From Pantoea deleyi (GTDB taxonomy: Bacteria; Pseudomonadota; Gammaproteobacteria; Enterobacterales; Enterobacteriaceae), in assembly GCF_022647325.1 (NCBI RefSeq), contig NZ_CP071405.1:1054001-1118000 (forward strand): a DNA stretch of 64,000 bases, given 5' to 3'. The notes beneath the pieces were generated by a model. It did not search any database, had not been told where the DNA came from, and saw only the letters and a program-made list of their open reading frames with translations. The translations under genes were made by a program, and so were the position numbers. Shown in pieces: positions 7,894-18,429 of this stretch (positions are counted from its first letter, which is position 1; every line of letters begins with the position of its first letter).

Positions 7894-9180
7894 ATGACCA
7901 CACAACCGATGAACATTACGCTTAGCAGCCAGCCCGCCGATGCGCGCTGGGGCGAGAAAGCGATTCTCAGCAGCAACGATAGCGGCATGACGCTGCACCT
8001 GACCGGCGCGGATGCGCTGAATACCATTCAGCGTGCGGCGCACAAAATCGACAGCCAGGGGATCCGCCATGTGGCGCTGACCGGCGAAGGCTGGCACCTT
8101 GAGCAGTGCTGGGCCTTCTGGCAGGGTTTCCGTGGCCCGAAAGGCCAGCGTCAGGTTGAATGGCCTGCGCTGGGCGAGCACGAGCAGGCCGAGTTTGATC
8201 GTCGCCTGAAAATCGTCGACTGGGTGCGCAATGTCATTAACCTGCCCGCCGAAGACCTGGGGCCGGAGCAGCTGGCGCACAACGCCATCGACCTGATCAG
8301 CGACGTGGGCGGCAGCGCGGTCAGCTACCGCATCACCAAGGGCGAGGATCTGCGTGAGCAGGGCTATATGGGCCTGCACACCGTCGGCCGCGGTTCAAAC
8401 CGTCCGCCGGTCTTCCTGGCGCTCGACTACAACCCGACCGGCGACGACAACGCCCCGGTCTACGCCTGTCTGGTCGGTAAAGGCATCACCTTTGACACCG
8501 GCGGCTACAGCCTGAAGCAGAGCAGCTTCATGGATTCGATGAAGTCGGACATGGGCGGAGCGGCAACCGTCACCGGCGCGCTGGCGATGGCGATCTCACG
8601 CGGCCTGAACAAGCGCGTGAAACTCTATCTCTGCTGTGCCGACAACATGGTCAGCAGTAACGCCTTTAAGCTGGGTGATATCATTCGCTATCGCAACGGC
8701 AAATCGGTGGAAGTGATGAACACCGACGCGGAAGGGCGTCTGGTGCTGGCCGATGGATTGATCGACGCCAGCGAGCAGAATCCGACGATGATTATCGACG
8801 CCGCTACGCTGACCGGGGCTGCCAAAACCGCGCTGGGCAACGACTACCACGCGCTGTTTACCTTTGATGAGGTGATGGCGCAGTCGCTGATGGGCAGCGC
8901 GGTGAGTGAGAACGAACCCTTCTGGCGTCTGCCGCTGGCCGAGTTCCATCGCAGCCATCTGCCGTCTAACTTCGCCGATCTTAATAACATCGCCAGCCCC
9001 TCCCATGCGGCGGGTGCCAGCAGTGCGGCGGCCTTCCTCTCCTACTTCGTCAGCAATTATCAGCAGGGCTGGCTGCATATCGACTGCTCGGCAACCTATC
9101 GCAAAGGCGCGGTCGATCAATGGGCGGCGGGGGCCACCGGTCTGGGCGTGCGCACGATTGCCAATCTGTTACTGAAATAA
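7894..9180 (+). CDS. pepB: Peptidase B (leucyl aminopeptidase family M17)
   Basis: 428 residues (E. coli 427). The M17 metal site is clear: [15 protein letters not shown] near 197, the [12 protein letters not shown] block near 218, and [14 protein letters not shown] near 280. PepB is a cytosolic, Mn-dependent hexameric aminopeptidase with broad specificity. In E. coli it is the last gene of the isc cluster region, after iscX; here it follows iscS after a 159-bp gap with an ATG preceded by ATGGAGC. The gap shows no remnant of isc genes and may hold its own promoter. Confidence 0.95.
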   Translation: MTTQPMNITLSSQPADARWGEKAILSSNDSGMTLHLTGADALNTIQRAAHKIDSQGIRHVALTGEGWHLEQCWAFWQGFRGPKGQRQVEWPALGEHEQAEFDRRLKIVDWVRNVINLPAEDLGPEQLAHNAIDLISDVGGSAVSYRITKGEDLREQGYMGLHTVGRGSNRPPVFLALDYNPTGDDNAPVYACLVGKGITFDTGGYSLKQSSFMDSMKSDMGGAATVTGALAMAISRGLNKRVKLYLCCADNMVSSNAFKLGDIIRYRNGKSVEVMNTDAEGRLVLADGLIDASEQNPTMIIDAATLTGAAKTALGNDYHALFTFDEVMAQSLMGSAVSENEPFWRLPLAEFHRSHLPSNFADLNNIASPSHAAGASSAAAFLSYFVSNYQQGWLHIDCSATYRKGAVDQWAAGATGLGVRTIANLLLK

Positions 9181-9226
9181 GCCGAACGCCGCGGTGGCCA
9201 GGGTCACCGCGGTTCAGAGGGAAAGT

Positions 9227-9991
9227 ATGAACCGTCTTGAAGAGGTGCTGAAGCTGGCGGCGACCGAGCCCGCCCATCGGCCTGAGTTTTTTCAACTGCT
9301 GCTGGAATCGGATGTCTGGGTACCCGGCGAAAGCACCCGGCAGCAGTTTGATGCCAGCACGCCCGTCGATCTGCAGCACTGGGAAAAAGAGGATGGCAGC
9401 AGCGTCATTCCTTTTTTCACCTCGGAAGAGGCGATGAGCGAAGCGGTCAAAGGTGAACAGGCCTGGCTGCGTCTGCCGGTGCGGACGCTGTTTGAGATGA
9501 CACGCGGCGAGACGCTGTTTCTCAATCCCCGACTCCCTTCCGGTAAGGAGTTTACCGCGTCGGAGATCACGCATCTGCTGGCGGAAGAGGGCAGTGCGCT
9601 GACCCAGCAAACCGTGCTGGAGGGCGGCACCTCGCTGCTGCTTTCTGACGTGGCCGAACCGCCTGCGCAGATGATCGACTCGCTGACGCAGCTGTTCAGC
9701 AAACACAAGCAGGTGCGTCGCGCGTTTATCGCCACCCTTCGTGAGCAGGCCGACGAGACACCCAATCTGTTGATTGGGATCGAAGCGGACAGCAACATCG
9801 AGGCGATTATTCAGGCCGCGGGCAGCGTGGCAACCGACACGCTGCCGGACGACGCGCCGATCGATATCTGTGAGGTGAGGGCCGAGGAACGTGGCATCAG
9901 CCACTTCTTCACCGCCCACATCACGCCCTTTTATGAACGTCGCTGGGGCAGTTTCCTGCGTGACTTTAAGGGCAGCGAACGGATTATCTGA
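9227..9991 (+). CDS. sseB: SseB, enhanced serine sensitivity protein
   Basis: 254 residues (E. coli 258), starting at MNRLEEVLKLA after AGAGGGAAAGT; an upstream alternative start at 9194 has no ribosome-binding site. The protein has the SseB N-terminal domain (about 1-125) and C-terminal domain (about 130-240) seen in E. coli SseB, whose overproduction makes cells serine sensitive. Its molecular role is unknown. It is unrelated to the Salmonella secretion-apparatus SseB. It follows pepB by 46 bases and may be co-transcribed with it, and it converges on sseA across a shared terminator. Confidence 0.9.
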   Translation: MNRLEEVLKLAATEPAHRPEFFQLLLESDVWVPGESTRQQFDASTPVDLQHWEKEDGSSVIPFFTSEEAMSEAVKGEQAWLRLPVRTLFEMTRGETLFLNPRLPSGKEFTASEITHLLAEEGSALTQQTVLEGGTSLLLSDVAEPPAQMIDSLTQLFSKHKQVRRAFIATLREQADETPNLLIGIEADSNIEAIIQAAGSVATDTLPDDAPIDICEVRAEERGISHFFTAHITPFYERRWGSFLRDFKGSERII

Positions 9992-9996
9992 CAGGC

Positions 9997-10032
9997 AAAA
10001 AAAGAGGCGGCTCAGGGGCCGCCTCTTTTTTA
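9997..10032. terminator. Bidirectional terminator between sseB and sseA
   Basis: The A-run followed by GAGGCGGC, loop TCAGGG, GCCGCCTC and a T-run. The T-run includes the sseA stop codon on the other strand. Confidence 0.9.
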
Positions 10033-10872
10033 TTTCGCGATCGGTAAGTCGTCGCGACTGCCCCATTCGCCCCAGGAGCCGTCATACAGCGTGGCATCCC
10101 GAACGCCCAGCGCGGTCAGCGCCAGAATCAGCACCACCGCCGTAACGCCGGAGCCGCAGCTGGCGACCACCGGGCGGCTGATATCCACGCCCGCGTCGGC
10201 AAACAGGTGGCGCAGTTCCGCATCCGGTTTCAGTTTTCCCTGCCCGACCAGCGTATTCCACGGCACGTTCAGGCTGTTGGGAATATGCCCGCGATGCAGG
10301 CCGGGACGCGGCTCATCCACCTCCGCGTTAAAGCGGTTAGCGGCACGCGCATCCACGATCTGTGCGCCGCCTTCATGGCTGATCAGCAGCACATCCGTCA
10401 GGCGCTTCACCCGGCTTTCATCCGCGTGCGCTTCAAACTCACCTTCCGGCAGCGTCACCGGGCCGGTTGCCAGCGCATACCCCGCCGCTTTCCAGCCCTG
10501 TAATCCACCCGCCAGGATCGACACCCGCGCCACACCAAAGGTGTGCAGCATCCACCAGGCGCGCGGGGCGGAAAAGAGAGTCCCCTCATCATAGACGATC
10601 AGATGCTTATCGCTGCTGATGCCCAGCTCGCGCATCGCCACGGCGAAAGCCTCGGCGCGCGGCAGCATATGCGGATAGGGGCTGGTGTGATCGGAAAGGG
10701 CTTCGATATCGAAGTAGGGCGCATCGGGCAGATGCTCCGCCAGATATTCAGCCTGAACATTGCGCACCGCCTCCATGCCGGGCGGCAGCAGTCGGGCATC
10801 CAGCACCTGAAGCCCCTCATCATCGTAATGCTCATGCAGCCAGTCGGCGGACACAAACAGGGGAGTCGTCAT
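10030..10872 (-). CDS. sseA: 3-mercaptopyruvate sulfurtransferase SseA
   Basis: 280 residues (E. coli 281) with two rhodanese domains (about 5-130 and 155-275). The active-site loop CGSGVTA at Cys239 is the signature of mercaptopyruvate, as opposed to thiosulfate, specificity. The linker has the conserved NAEVDEPRPGLHRGHIPNS. It transfers sulfur from 3-mercaptopyruvate to thiols or cyanide in the cytoplasm, yielding pyruvate. The sulfur role fits the neighbouring iscS, but no operon links them. Confidence 0.95.
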   Translation of the reverse strand: MTTPLFVSADWLHEHYDDEGLQVLDARLLPPGMEAVRNVQAEYLAEHLPDAPYFDIEALSDHTSPYPHMLPRAEAFAVAMRELGISSDKHLIVYDEGTLFSAPRAWWMLHTFGVARVSILAGGLQGWKAAGYALATGPVTLPEGEFEAHADESRVKRLTDVLLISHEGGAQIVDARAANRFNAEVDEPRPGLHRGHIPNSLNVPWNTLVGQGKLKPDAELRHLFADAGVDISRPVVASCGSGVTAVVLILALTALGVRDATLYDGSWGEWGSRDDLPIAK

Positions 10873-11018
10873 AACAACCTCATCTCAGCAATCTGTCGCA
10901 CCAGTGTCGGGGAATGTGCGCCCCATCTCAAGAGAAGCGTTGATTAAATGCGAGCATTGATATGAAATTGCCCGGCGTCATCCACTGACACTCTCTGCGT
11001 CCCGGTGAAGGAACTACC

Positions 11019-14000
11019 ATGAAAAAACGCACTAACCGACTGCTGTTCAGCATGTTGTTCGGAGGGGCGCTGCTGGCGGCAGCCCTGACTCCCGTTCTGC
11101 CGCTCCAGGCGGCTGAGGCCCCGGCGGCAGCCCAGGTCAGCAAACCGCTGACGATTATCGATCTTTCAGAACTGCAGATCGACGGTGCAGCCGCGCTGGT
11201 GCTGACCTTCAGTCAGCCGCTCGATGAGAAACAGGATTTCGCGCAGAACGTCAGGCTGACCGACGATAAACAGGGGCGGGTGGATGGCGGCTGGGAGCTT
11301 TCCGGCAATCGCAAAACACTGCGCTTCCGCCATCCCGAACCCTCGCGTCACTTTACCGTGACGGTCGCGGCGGGCCTGCGCGCCGCCAGCGGTGAGACGC
11401 TGGCCGCCGATTACAGCCAGAAAATCGTTACCCGCGACATCCAGCCGATGGTGGGCTTTGCCAGCCGGGGCGCTCTGCTGCCGCTGCGTATCACCCAGGG
11501 GCTGCCGGTGCTGGCGCTCAACGTGGATCAGGTCGATGTCGATTTCTTCCGGATAAAGAATGCGGGCCTGGCGGAATTTCTCGCGCAGTGGAACTACGGC
11601 AACACTCTCTCCAGCTGGCAGTCTGAAGATCTGCTGAAAAGCAGCCAGCTGGTCTATTCCGGGCGCTTTGCGCTCAATCCCGCGCACAACACCCGCGAAA
11701 AACTGCAGCTGCCGATGAGTGACATCGCCGCGCTGCAGCAGCCGGGCGTCTATCTGGCCGTCATGAAGCAGGCCGGAACCTATCGCTACAGCCAGCCCGC
11801 CACGCTCTTCACCCTCAGTGATATCGGCCTTTCGCTGCATCGCTTCCCGACGCAGCTCGAACTGTTCGCCCAGAGTCTGGCAAACGGCCAGCCTCTGTCT
11901 GGCGTCAGCGTGCGCTTGCTGGATGAGAAAGGGCAGGTACTGCAGAGCGGCACCAGTGACGGGAGCGGCCATCTTCGTCTCAGAGCCGATGAAAAAGGCA
12001 AGCTGCTGCTGGCCGTGCAGGGCGAGCAGACCTCGCTGATCGACCTGGCGCGTCCGGCGCTGGATCTGGCGGAGTTTCCGGTGGCCGGGCCGCAGGGCTA
12101 CGAGAAGCAGCTGTTTGTGTTCGGGCCGCGCGACATCTATCGGCCCGGTGAAACGGTCATCGTCAATGCGCTGCTTCGCGATGCCGATGGCAAGCCGTTG
12201 CCCGCCCAGCCGATTAAAGCCGAGCTGGTTCAGCCCGATGGTCAGGTGATGCGGACATTTGTCTGGCAGCCGGAGGCCGGGCTCTATCAGCAGCGTCTGC
12301 CGATCCCTGACGCCGCCATGACCGGCGACTGGATGCTGCGACTCAATACCGGCGATAACCTTAAGCGCGAATGGCGGTTCCACGTCGAGGATTTTCTGCC
12401 GGAGCGCATGGCTTTAACCCTGAAAAGCGATCCGCAGCCGCAGCCTGCCGATGCCAGCGTGGCGTTCGGTATTGAGGGGCGCTACCTCTATGGTGCGCCA
12501 GCGGCGGGCAACACGCTGCAGGGGCAGCTCTATCTCCGGCCCGCGCGCGAAGCAGTGGCGGCCCTGCCGGGCTACCAGTTTGGCGATATCACCGAGGAGG
12601 GCCTGAAGCGCACGCTGGATGAGGTGGAGCTGAAGCTCGACGCCAGCGGTAAAGCAACGCTGGCGGTCGAAAATCAGTGGGATCAGCTGCACTCACCGCT
12701 GAACCTGATCCTGCAGGCCAGCCTGCTGGAGACCGGTGGCCGTCCGGTGACGCGCCGGATCACGCAGGCTATCTGGCCCGCCGAGGCGCTGCCCGGCATC
12801 CGGCCGCTGTTCGGCAACAAAGCGGTCTATGACTACCGCACTGACCGCTATCACGATGAGCCTACCGTGCCGGAAGGCGGCCAGGCTGAATTCGACATCG
12901 TCTATGCCAGCAGTCAGGGCCAAAAACGGGCGGCGGATAAACTGACGGTGCGACTGATTCAGGAGCGCCGTGATGACTACTGGAGCTTCTCAGACAGCGG
13001 AGGCTGGCAGTCGCAGTACAGCAATAAAGATCTGCAGGAGGATGAGCGGATTATCGCGGTGCCCGCAGACGGCAGCACCCGGGTCAGTTTCCCGGTCGAG
13101 TGGGGCCACTACCGGCTGGAAGTGCAGGCGGGCGAAAAGATCGTCAGCAGCGTGCGGTTCCAGGCGGGATATGACTGGCAGGACAATACCAACGGCACGG
13201 GCGCGCTGCGGCCCGATCAGGTCAGGCTGAAGCTGGATAAAGCGGCCTATCAGCCCGGTGACACGGTGCATCTGCAGGTTGAATCTCCGGCCGCCGGTAA
13301 AGGCTATCTGATGGTGGAGTCGGCCAGCGGCACGCTCTGGTGGCAGCCGCTGACAGTGCCGCAGGGTGGCGTCAGGGTCGATGTGCCGGTGGCGGAGAGC
13401 TGGCGGCGTCACGATCTCTACTTCAGCGCCATCGTGGTGCGCGATGGCGATAAGGCCAGCGGCGCTACGCCGAAACGTGCGGTGGGGCTGCTGCATCTGC
13501 CAATGGCGACGGAGGCGCGGCGTCTGGCTCTGACGCTGGATGCGCCCGACAAAATCCGGCCCGAACAGACGCTGACGGTCAGGGTTCACGCCAGTCGTGA
13601 CGGCGGCCCGCTGCCTGAAAAAATTAACGTGCTGCTCTCTGCGGTGGACAGCGGTGTGCTGAGCGTGACGGATTTCAGGACGCCCGATCCGTGGCAGGCT
13701 TTCTTTGGCCGTAAACGCTACAACGCCGATCAGTATGACGTCTTCGGGCAACTTATCGAAGGCGGAGGCAGGCTGGCGGCGCTGCGCTTTGGCGGCGACG
13801 GGGATGACGATTCGATGACACGCGGCGGTAAAAAGCCGGTCACGCACGTCAATATCGTGGCGCAGCAGCTTCAGGCGGTGACGCTGGATAAAGAAGGCAA
13901 CGGGGTGATTACGCTGCCGGTGCCGGCTTTTAACGGGGAACTGCGGCTGATGACCCAGGCCTGGAGCGACGACAGCTTCGGCGCGGCAGAGCGCAGGCTG

Positions 14001-15914
14001 ACGGTGGCGGCGCCGCTCATCAGTGAGCTGGCGACCCCGCGCTTCCTTGCCAGCGGCGACTCGGCAACGCTGGCGCTGGACATCACCAACCTGACGGATC
14101 TGCCGCAGACGCTGAGCGTGGATCTGAGTAGCGCCGGGCTGGTGGATCTGGCCGGTGCGGCCAGCCAGCGCGTGACGCTGGCCAGAGGGGCACGCACGAC
14201 CCTGCAGATTCCGATAACGGCGAAAACCGGTTTTGGTGATGGTGAGGTGTCGGTCGCTATCTCCGGGCTGAATCTGCCCGGCGAGACGCTGCGGCCCATG
14301 AAACAGCAGTGGAAAATCGGTGTCAGGCCGCCTTATCCGGCCAGCACGCTGAGCTTTGATGCGGTCATCAGTCCCGATCAGCCCTGGCAGGTCGCGGCCG
14401 CGGCCTTTACCGGGCTGGATCCTCAGACCCTGAGCGGACAGCTGACGCTGAGCAATCGCCCGCCGCTCAATATCGCCCACTATATCAGCGCGCTGTACGC
14501 CTACCCGTACGGCTGCCTGGAGCAGACCACCAGCGGGCTCTGGCCGTCGCTCTACACCCGCCACGCAGAACTCAGCGCGATGGGGATAAAAACCAGCAGC
14601 GACGAGGCGCGTCGGGCCGCCATCGACACCGGTATAGCCCGGCTGGCCGGGATGCAGCGGGCCAACGGCAGTTTCGGACTGTGGGATAAGCAGAGTGAAG
14701 AGGAGTTCTGGCTGACGCCTTACGTGACGGACTTCCTGCTGCGTGCCAGCGAGGCGGGCTATGCGCTGCCGGACAACGTGGTAGATCGCGCGAATGCCCG
14801 TCTGCTGCGCTATTTGCAGGATCCGGCGCAGATTAGCGGCGGCGGCAGTGACAGCAACGCCGCCCTGCGGTTCAGCGTTCAGGCTTACGCCGGACTGGTG
14901 CTGGCGCGTCAGCAGCGCGCGCCGCTGGGGGCGCTGCGCGCGATCTATGAACAGCGTGAACATGCCCGTTCCGGTCTGGCGCTGATGCAGCTGGGTGTCG
15001 CGCTGAAGCTGATGGGCGACGGACCGCGCGCGCAGCAGGCGATTATGCAGGGCGCCACGCTGACGCGCCCGGAAAAGACCTGGTATGGCGATTACGGCAG
15101 CACGGTGCGCGATGAGGGGATGATGATCGCCCTGTTAGCGGAGTATAAGCTGCAGCCTGCGTTGCAGAACAGCCTGCTGCTGGCGCTGTCGAAAGAGGTC
15201 AGCGGTAAACGCTGGTTCTCGACCCAGGAAAATAACGCGCTCTGGCTGGCGGCCCGCACGCTGCAGCAGGCGCAGGATCAGGGCTGGCAGGCGCTGCTGG
15301 CGGGCTCTCCACAGCCTCTGCAGGGCAATGCCCCGCTGAACAGAGGGCTGGGGGCGGAGCGGCTGTTGCAGGGCGTTGAGGTGCGCAACCCGGGCAGTGC
15401 GCCGCTCTATGGGCGTCTGGATGTCACGGGCTATCCGCTGACCGCGCCGCCGCCGGAAAGCAACCTGCTCGGGATAAAACGTGAATACTTCACCCTGGAT
15501 GGCAAAGCCGCCGATCTCAGTAATCTGCGCAGCGGTGAACTGCTGGTGGTCCGTCTGACCGTCTCCTCAAAGCGTAGTATCAGCGATGCGCTGGTGGTGG
15601 ATTTGCTGCCTGCCGGGCTGGAGCTGGAGAACCAGAACCTGGCAGACAGCAGCGCCAGCCTCGGCGACAGCGCGGATGCGCTCAAAGAGAGCATGGGGGA
15701 TATGCAGCAGGTGGACATCAGGCACATTGAGTTCCGCGACGACCGCTTTGTCGCCGCGCTGGCGATCGACACCTATCGTCCCGCGACGCTGGTCTATCTG
15801 GCGCGGGCGGTGACGCCGGGCCGTTTCCTGATGCCGCCCCCGCAGGTTGAATCGATGTATGTGCCGGCGTGGCGCGCGACCGGCAGCACACCGTCGCAGC
15901 TGCACATTCAGTAA
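11019..15914 (+). CDS. yfhM: Bacterial alpha-2-macroglobulin YfhM-type (with thioester motif)
   Basis: 1631 residues (E. coli YfhM 1653). A periplasmic protease trap made of repeated macroglobulin domains. The thioester motif CLEQ is at 1166-1169 within YPYGCLEQTTSG, so it is the YfhM (ECAM) class rather than the thioester-free YfaS class. A protease cuts the bait region, and the exposed thioester bonds to it. Unlike E. coli YfhM, which is an inner-membrane lipoprotein with a lipobox cysteine near residue 17, the N-terminus here has no cysteine at all. It instead reads as a signal peptidase I leader ending PLQAAEA at about 31-34. pbpC follows by 12 bp, the usual pairing thought to link cell-wall repair to protease defence. 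Confidence 0.93.
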   Translation: MKKRTNRLLFSMLFGGALLAAALTPVLPLQAAEAPAAAQVSKPLTIIDLSELQIDGAAALVLTFSQPLDEKQDFAQNVRLTDDKQGRVDGGWELSGNRKTLRFRHPEPSRHFTVTVAAGLRAASGETLAADYSQKIVTRDIQPMVGFASRGALLPLRITQGLPVLALNVDQVDVDFFRIKNAGLAEFLAQWNYGNTLSSWQSEDLLKSSQLVYSGRFALNPAHNTREKLQLPMSDIAALQQPGVYLAVMKQAGTYRYSQPATLFTLSDIGLSLHRFPTQLELFAQSLANGQPLSGVSVRLLDEKGQVLQSGTSDGSGHLRLRADEKGKLLLAVQGEQTSLIDLARPALDLAEFPVAGPQGYEKQLFVFGPRDIYRPGETVIVNALLRDADGKPLPAQPIKAELVQPDGQVMRTFVWQPEAGLYQQRLPIPDAAMTGDWMLRLNTGDNLKREWRFHVEDFLPERMALTLKSDPQPQPADASVAFGIEGRYLYGAPAAGNTLQGQLYLRPAREAVAALPGYQFGDITEEGLKRTLDEVELKLDASGKATLAVENQWDQLHSPLNLILQASLLETGGRPVTRRITQAIWPAEALPGIRPLFGNKAVYDYRTDRYHDEPTVPEGGQAEFDIVYASSQGQKRAADKLTVRLIQERRDDYWSFSDSGGWQSQYSNKDLQEDERIIAVPADGSTRVSFPVEWGHYRLEVQAGEKIVSSVRFQAGYDWQDNTNGTGALRPDQVRLKLDKAAYQPGDTVHLQVESPAAGKGYLMVESASGTLWWQPLTVPQGGVRVDVPVAESWRRHDLYFSAIVVRDGDKASGATPKRAVGLLHLPMATEARRLALTLDAPDKIRPEQTLTVRVHASRDGGPLPEKINVLLSAVDSGVLSVTDFRTPDPWQAFFGRKRYNADQYDVFGQLIEGGGRLAALRFGGDGDDDSMTRGGKKPVTHVNIVAQQLQAVTLDKEGNGVITLPVPAFNGELRLMTQAWSDDSFGAAERRLTVAAPLISELATPRFLASGDSATLALDITNLTDLPQTLSVDLSSAGLVDLAGAASQRVTLARGARTTLQIPITAKTGFGDGEVSVAISGLNLPGETLRPMKQQWKIGVRPPYPASTLSFDAVISPDQPWQVAAAAFTGLDPQTLSGQLTLSNRPPLNIAHYISALYAYPYGCLEQTTSGLWPSLYTRHAELSAMGIKTSSDEARRAAIDTGIARLAGMQRANGSFGLWDKQSEEEFWLTPYVTDFLLRASEAGYALPDNVVDRANARLLRYLQDPAQISGGGSDSNAALRFSVQAYAGLVLARQQRAPLGALRAIYEQREHARSGLALMQLGVALKLMGDGPRAQQAIMQGATLTRPEKTWYGDYGSTVRDEGMMIALLAEYKLQPALQNSLLLALSKEVSGKRWFSTQENNALWLAARTLQQAQDQGWQALLAGSPQPLQGNAPLNRGLGAERLLQGVEVRNPGSAPLYGRLDVTGYPLTAPPPESNLLGIKREYFTLDGKAADLSNLRSGELLVVRLTVSSKRSISDALVVDLLPAGLELENQNLADSSASLGDSADALKESMGDMQQVDIRHIEFRDDRFVAALAIDTYRPATLVYLARAVTPGRFLMPPPQVESMYVPAWRATGSTPSQLHIQ

Positions 15915-15926
15915 GTGACGTGACGT

Positions 15927-18254
15927 GTGATCACACTCCGTAGCCTCAACAGGCGGTGGCTCGCGCTGCCGCTTTTTTTCCTGGCGCTGTGGCTGGCGGT
16001 CCGGGGGCTGGATCGGCTGTTCCCGCTGCCGCTTAAGCAGGTGCAGCCTGCGCGGGTGGTGGTGGCCAGCGACGGCACGCCGCTGTGGCGCTTTGCCGAC
16101 GGCAACGGGATCTGGCGTTATCCGGTGACGCCGGAAGAGGTCGCACCGGCCTATCTGCAGGCGCTGCTCACCTATGAAGATCGCTGGTTCTGGTATCACC
16201 CCGGCATCAATCCGCTGGCGCTGGTCCGCGCCGCCTGGCAGGATCTGCGCCATCAGAGCGTCATTTCCGGCGGCAGTACGCTGACGATGCAGGTGGCGCG
16301 CCTGATCGATCCGCAACCCCGTACGCTGCGCGGCAAGCTGATCCAGGCGTGGCGGGCGCTGCAGCTGGAGTGGCATCTTTCGAAACGTGACATCCTGACG
16401 CTCTACCTGAACCGCGCCCCCTTTGGTGGCACGCTGGAGGGTGTGGGGGCGGCCAGCTGGAGCTGGCTCGGAAAAGCGCCGTCGCAGCTGACGCCGGGCG
16501 AGGCGGCGCTGCTGGCCGTCCTGCCTCAGGCGCCCAGCCGCCTGCGCCCCGACCGCTGGCCCGACAGGGCAGAGGCCGCCCGCAACAAAGTGCTGGATCG
16601 GCTGGCGGAGTATCACATCTGGTCTGCCGGACAGGTCGCCGAAATCCGTCAGGAGCCGGTCTGGTTGCCGCCGCGCCAGATGCCGCAGATGGCGCCGCTG
16701 CTGGCCCGGCGACTGCTGTCCGTCAGTCGCCGCGACAAGATTGTCTCTACGCTCGATCCCGCCCTGCAGCGTGAACTGGAAAACCTGGCGCTGAATGTTA
16801 AAAATCAGCTCCCGCCACGCACCTCGCTGGCGATGCTGGTGGTCGATCACACCACGATGGCCGTGCGCGGCTACGTGGGCTCGGCTGATTTCAGCGATGA
16901 CAGCCGGTTTGGTCATGTCGATATGATCGCCAGCGTACGGTCGCCCGGCTCGGTGCTGAAACCCTTTGTTTACGGCATGGCGCTGGATGAGGGGCTGATT
17001 CATGCCGAATCGCTGCTGCAGGATGTGCCGCGCCGCTTCGGCGATTACCGGCCCGGCAACTTCGACACCGGCTTTCACGGCCCGGTCAGCGCCAGTGACG
17101 CGCTGGTCCGATCCCTGAACCTGCCCGCCGTTCAGCTGCTGGAGGCGCTGGGCCCGAAGAATGTCGCGGCGCGCCTGCGCAACGTGGGGCTGCCGCTACG
17201 CTTTCCACCCGGTGCCGAGCCTAACCTTTCGCTGATTCTGGGCGGCACCGGCGCGCGCATGGATGAGATTGTGGCGGCCTACAGCGCCTTTGCCCGCCAC
17301 GGCAACGCCGCTCAGCTGCGCTGGACACCCGATCAACCGTTGCAGCAGCGGCCGCTGCTGTCGCCGGAGTCGGCGTGGATTGTCCGGCGTATTCTGGCTG
17401 GCGAAGCCCAGCCTGCGGCCAGTGGCAGCGTCCCCGATGTGGTGCCACTGGCCTGGAAAACCGGCACCAGTTATGGCTATCGCGATGCATGGTCGGTCGG
17501 CATCAATCCCCGCTATCTGATCGGCGTCTGGGTCGGGCGACCGGATGCCACGCCCGTCGCCGGACAGTTCGGGTTTGCCTCTGCCGTGCCCGTCATGAAC
17601 CAGATCAACAGCCTGCTGATGAGCCGCCTTAACCGGCGTGATGTTCCCGTCGACCCGCGTCCGGCGTCGGTAACGGTAGCGACGATCTGCTGGCCTGGCG
17701 GTCAGCCGCTGCCCGGCGGGGATGAGAACTGCCGGCAGCGCCGGCAAAGCTGGGTCGCCGCCGGAACGCTGCCGCCCACGCTGCTGGCGGCGGGGCAGGA
17801 GAGCCTGAGCGGACTGCACCTGAGCTACTGGCAGAATCCGCAGGGGCTGCGGGTGGCCGCCGATTGCCCGGATGCCACCCGCCGCGAACTGCTGGTCTGG
17901 CCGCTGCCGCTGGAGGCGTGGCTTCCGCCTCAGGAGCGGCGCGCACAGCGTTTGCCGCCGGTGGATGCGCGCTGTCCGCCATTGCAGCAGGGCAGTGGCG
18001 CGCCGCTGATCGTCACCGGCGTAACGGAGGGGCAGATTGTCAGGCCGCTACCGGGCAGAGGCTCGCTGACCCTTCCGGTCGCGGTGCAGGGCGGGCAGGG
18101 CACACAGCGCTGGTGGTTTCTGAATGGCGAACCGCTGGTGACGCAGGAGGCCGCAACCCAGCTGTCGCTGCCGCTCGATCGGCCCGGTGAATACCAGCTG
18201 GTAGTGATGGATGAAGAGGCGGGCGTGGCCTCGGTCACTTTTCGCCGCGATTGA
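15927..18254 (+). CDS. pbpC: Penicillin-binding protein 1C
   Basis: 775 residues (E. coli 770), GTG start 12 bases after yfhM. The order is: N-terminal membrane anchor (about 10-28); GT51 glycosyltransferase with EDRWFWYHPG (catalytic Glu84) and GGSTLTMQVARL near 115; transpeptidase domain with SVLK (Ser342), SLN near 395 and KTGTS (Lys511); then a C-terminal BiPBP_C domain (about 690-775). PbpC polymerises and cross-links peptidoglycan poorly in E. coli and is thought to act in repair with YfhM. The catalytic motifs are intact. Confidence 0.95.
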   Translation: MITLRSLNRRWLALPLFFLALWLAVRGLDRLFPLPLKQVQPARVVVASDGTPLWRFADGNGIWRYPVTPEEVAPAYLQALLTYEDRWFWYHPGINPLALVRAAWQDLRHQSVISGGSTLTMQVARLIDPQPRTLRGKLIQAWRALQLEWHLSKRDILTLYLNRAPFGGTLEGVGAASWSWLGKAPSQLTPGEAALLAVLPQAPSRLRPDRWPDRAEAARNKVLDRLAEYHIWSAGQVAEIRQEPVWLPPRQMPQMAPLLARRLLSVSRRDKIVSTLDPALQRELENLALNVKNQLPPRTSLAMLVVDHTTMAVRGYVGSADFSDDSRFGHVDMIASVRSPGSVLKPFVYGMALDEGLIHAESLLQDVPRRFGDYRPGNFDTGFHGPVSASDALVRSLNLPAVQLLEALGPKNVAARLRNVGLPLRFPPGAEPNLSLILGGTGARMDEIVAAYSAFARHGNAAQLRWTPDQPLQQRPLLSPESAWIVRRILAGEAQPAASGSVPDVVPLAWKTGTSYGYRDAWSVGINPRYLIGVWVGRPDATPVAGQFGFASAVPVMNQINSLLMSRLNRRDVPVDPRPASVTVATICWPGGQPLPGGDENCRQRRQSWVAAGTLPPTLLAAGQESLSGLHLSYWQNPQGLRVAADCPDATRRELLVWPLPLEAWLPPQERRAQRLPPVDARCPPLQQGSGAPLIVTGVTEGQIVRPLPGRGSLTLPVAVQGGQGTQRWWFLNGEPLVTQEAATQLSLPLDRPGEYQLVVMDEEAGVASVTFRRD

Positions 18255-18358
18255 CGTTTTTTTGCGCTAAATCATAACTTAGACCGCTCTGCTTCGACGT
18301 GGATCAAGAATTTTCATCAAATTAGGGATCTCTGATAGGCAATGCCGGAATCAGCCCC

Positions 18359-18364
18359 TATAAT
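18359..18364 (+). promoter_or_regulatory. Candidate -10 of ndk
   Basis: A perfect TATAAT lies 66 bases before the ndk start, in a 175-bp gap after pbpC. No convincing -35 stands 16-18 bases upstream, so the assignment is tentative. Confidence 0.35.
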
Positions 18365-18429
18365 CGGCGCCGTTTCTTAACCGGGGCGGACGCCACCGGT
18401 TTCTTCAGAACGTCAAGACAGAGGTCATC

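Noticed and set aside
12990..14963. 657-codon antisense frame inside yfhM, and similar ones at 11166-12383 and 15567-17078
   Set aside because: Arg/Gln/His-rich composition typical of reverse-frame shadows of GC-rich genes; no ribosome-binding sites.
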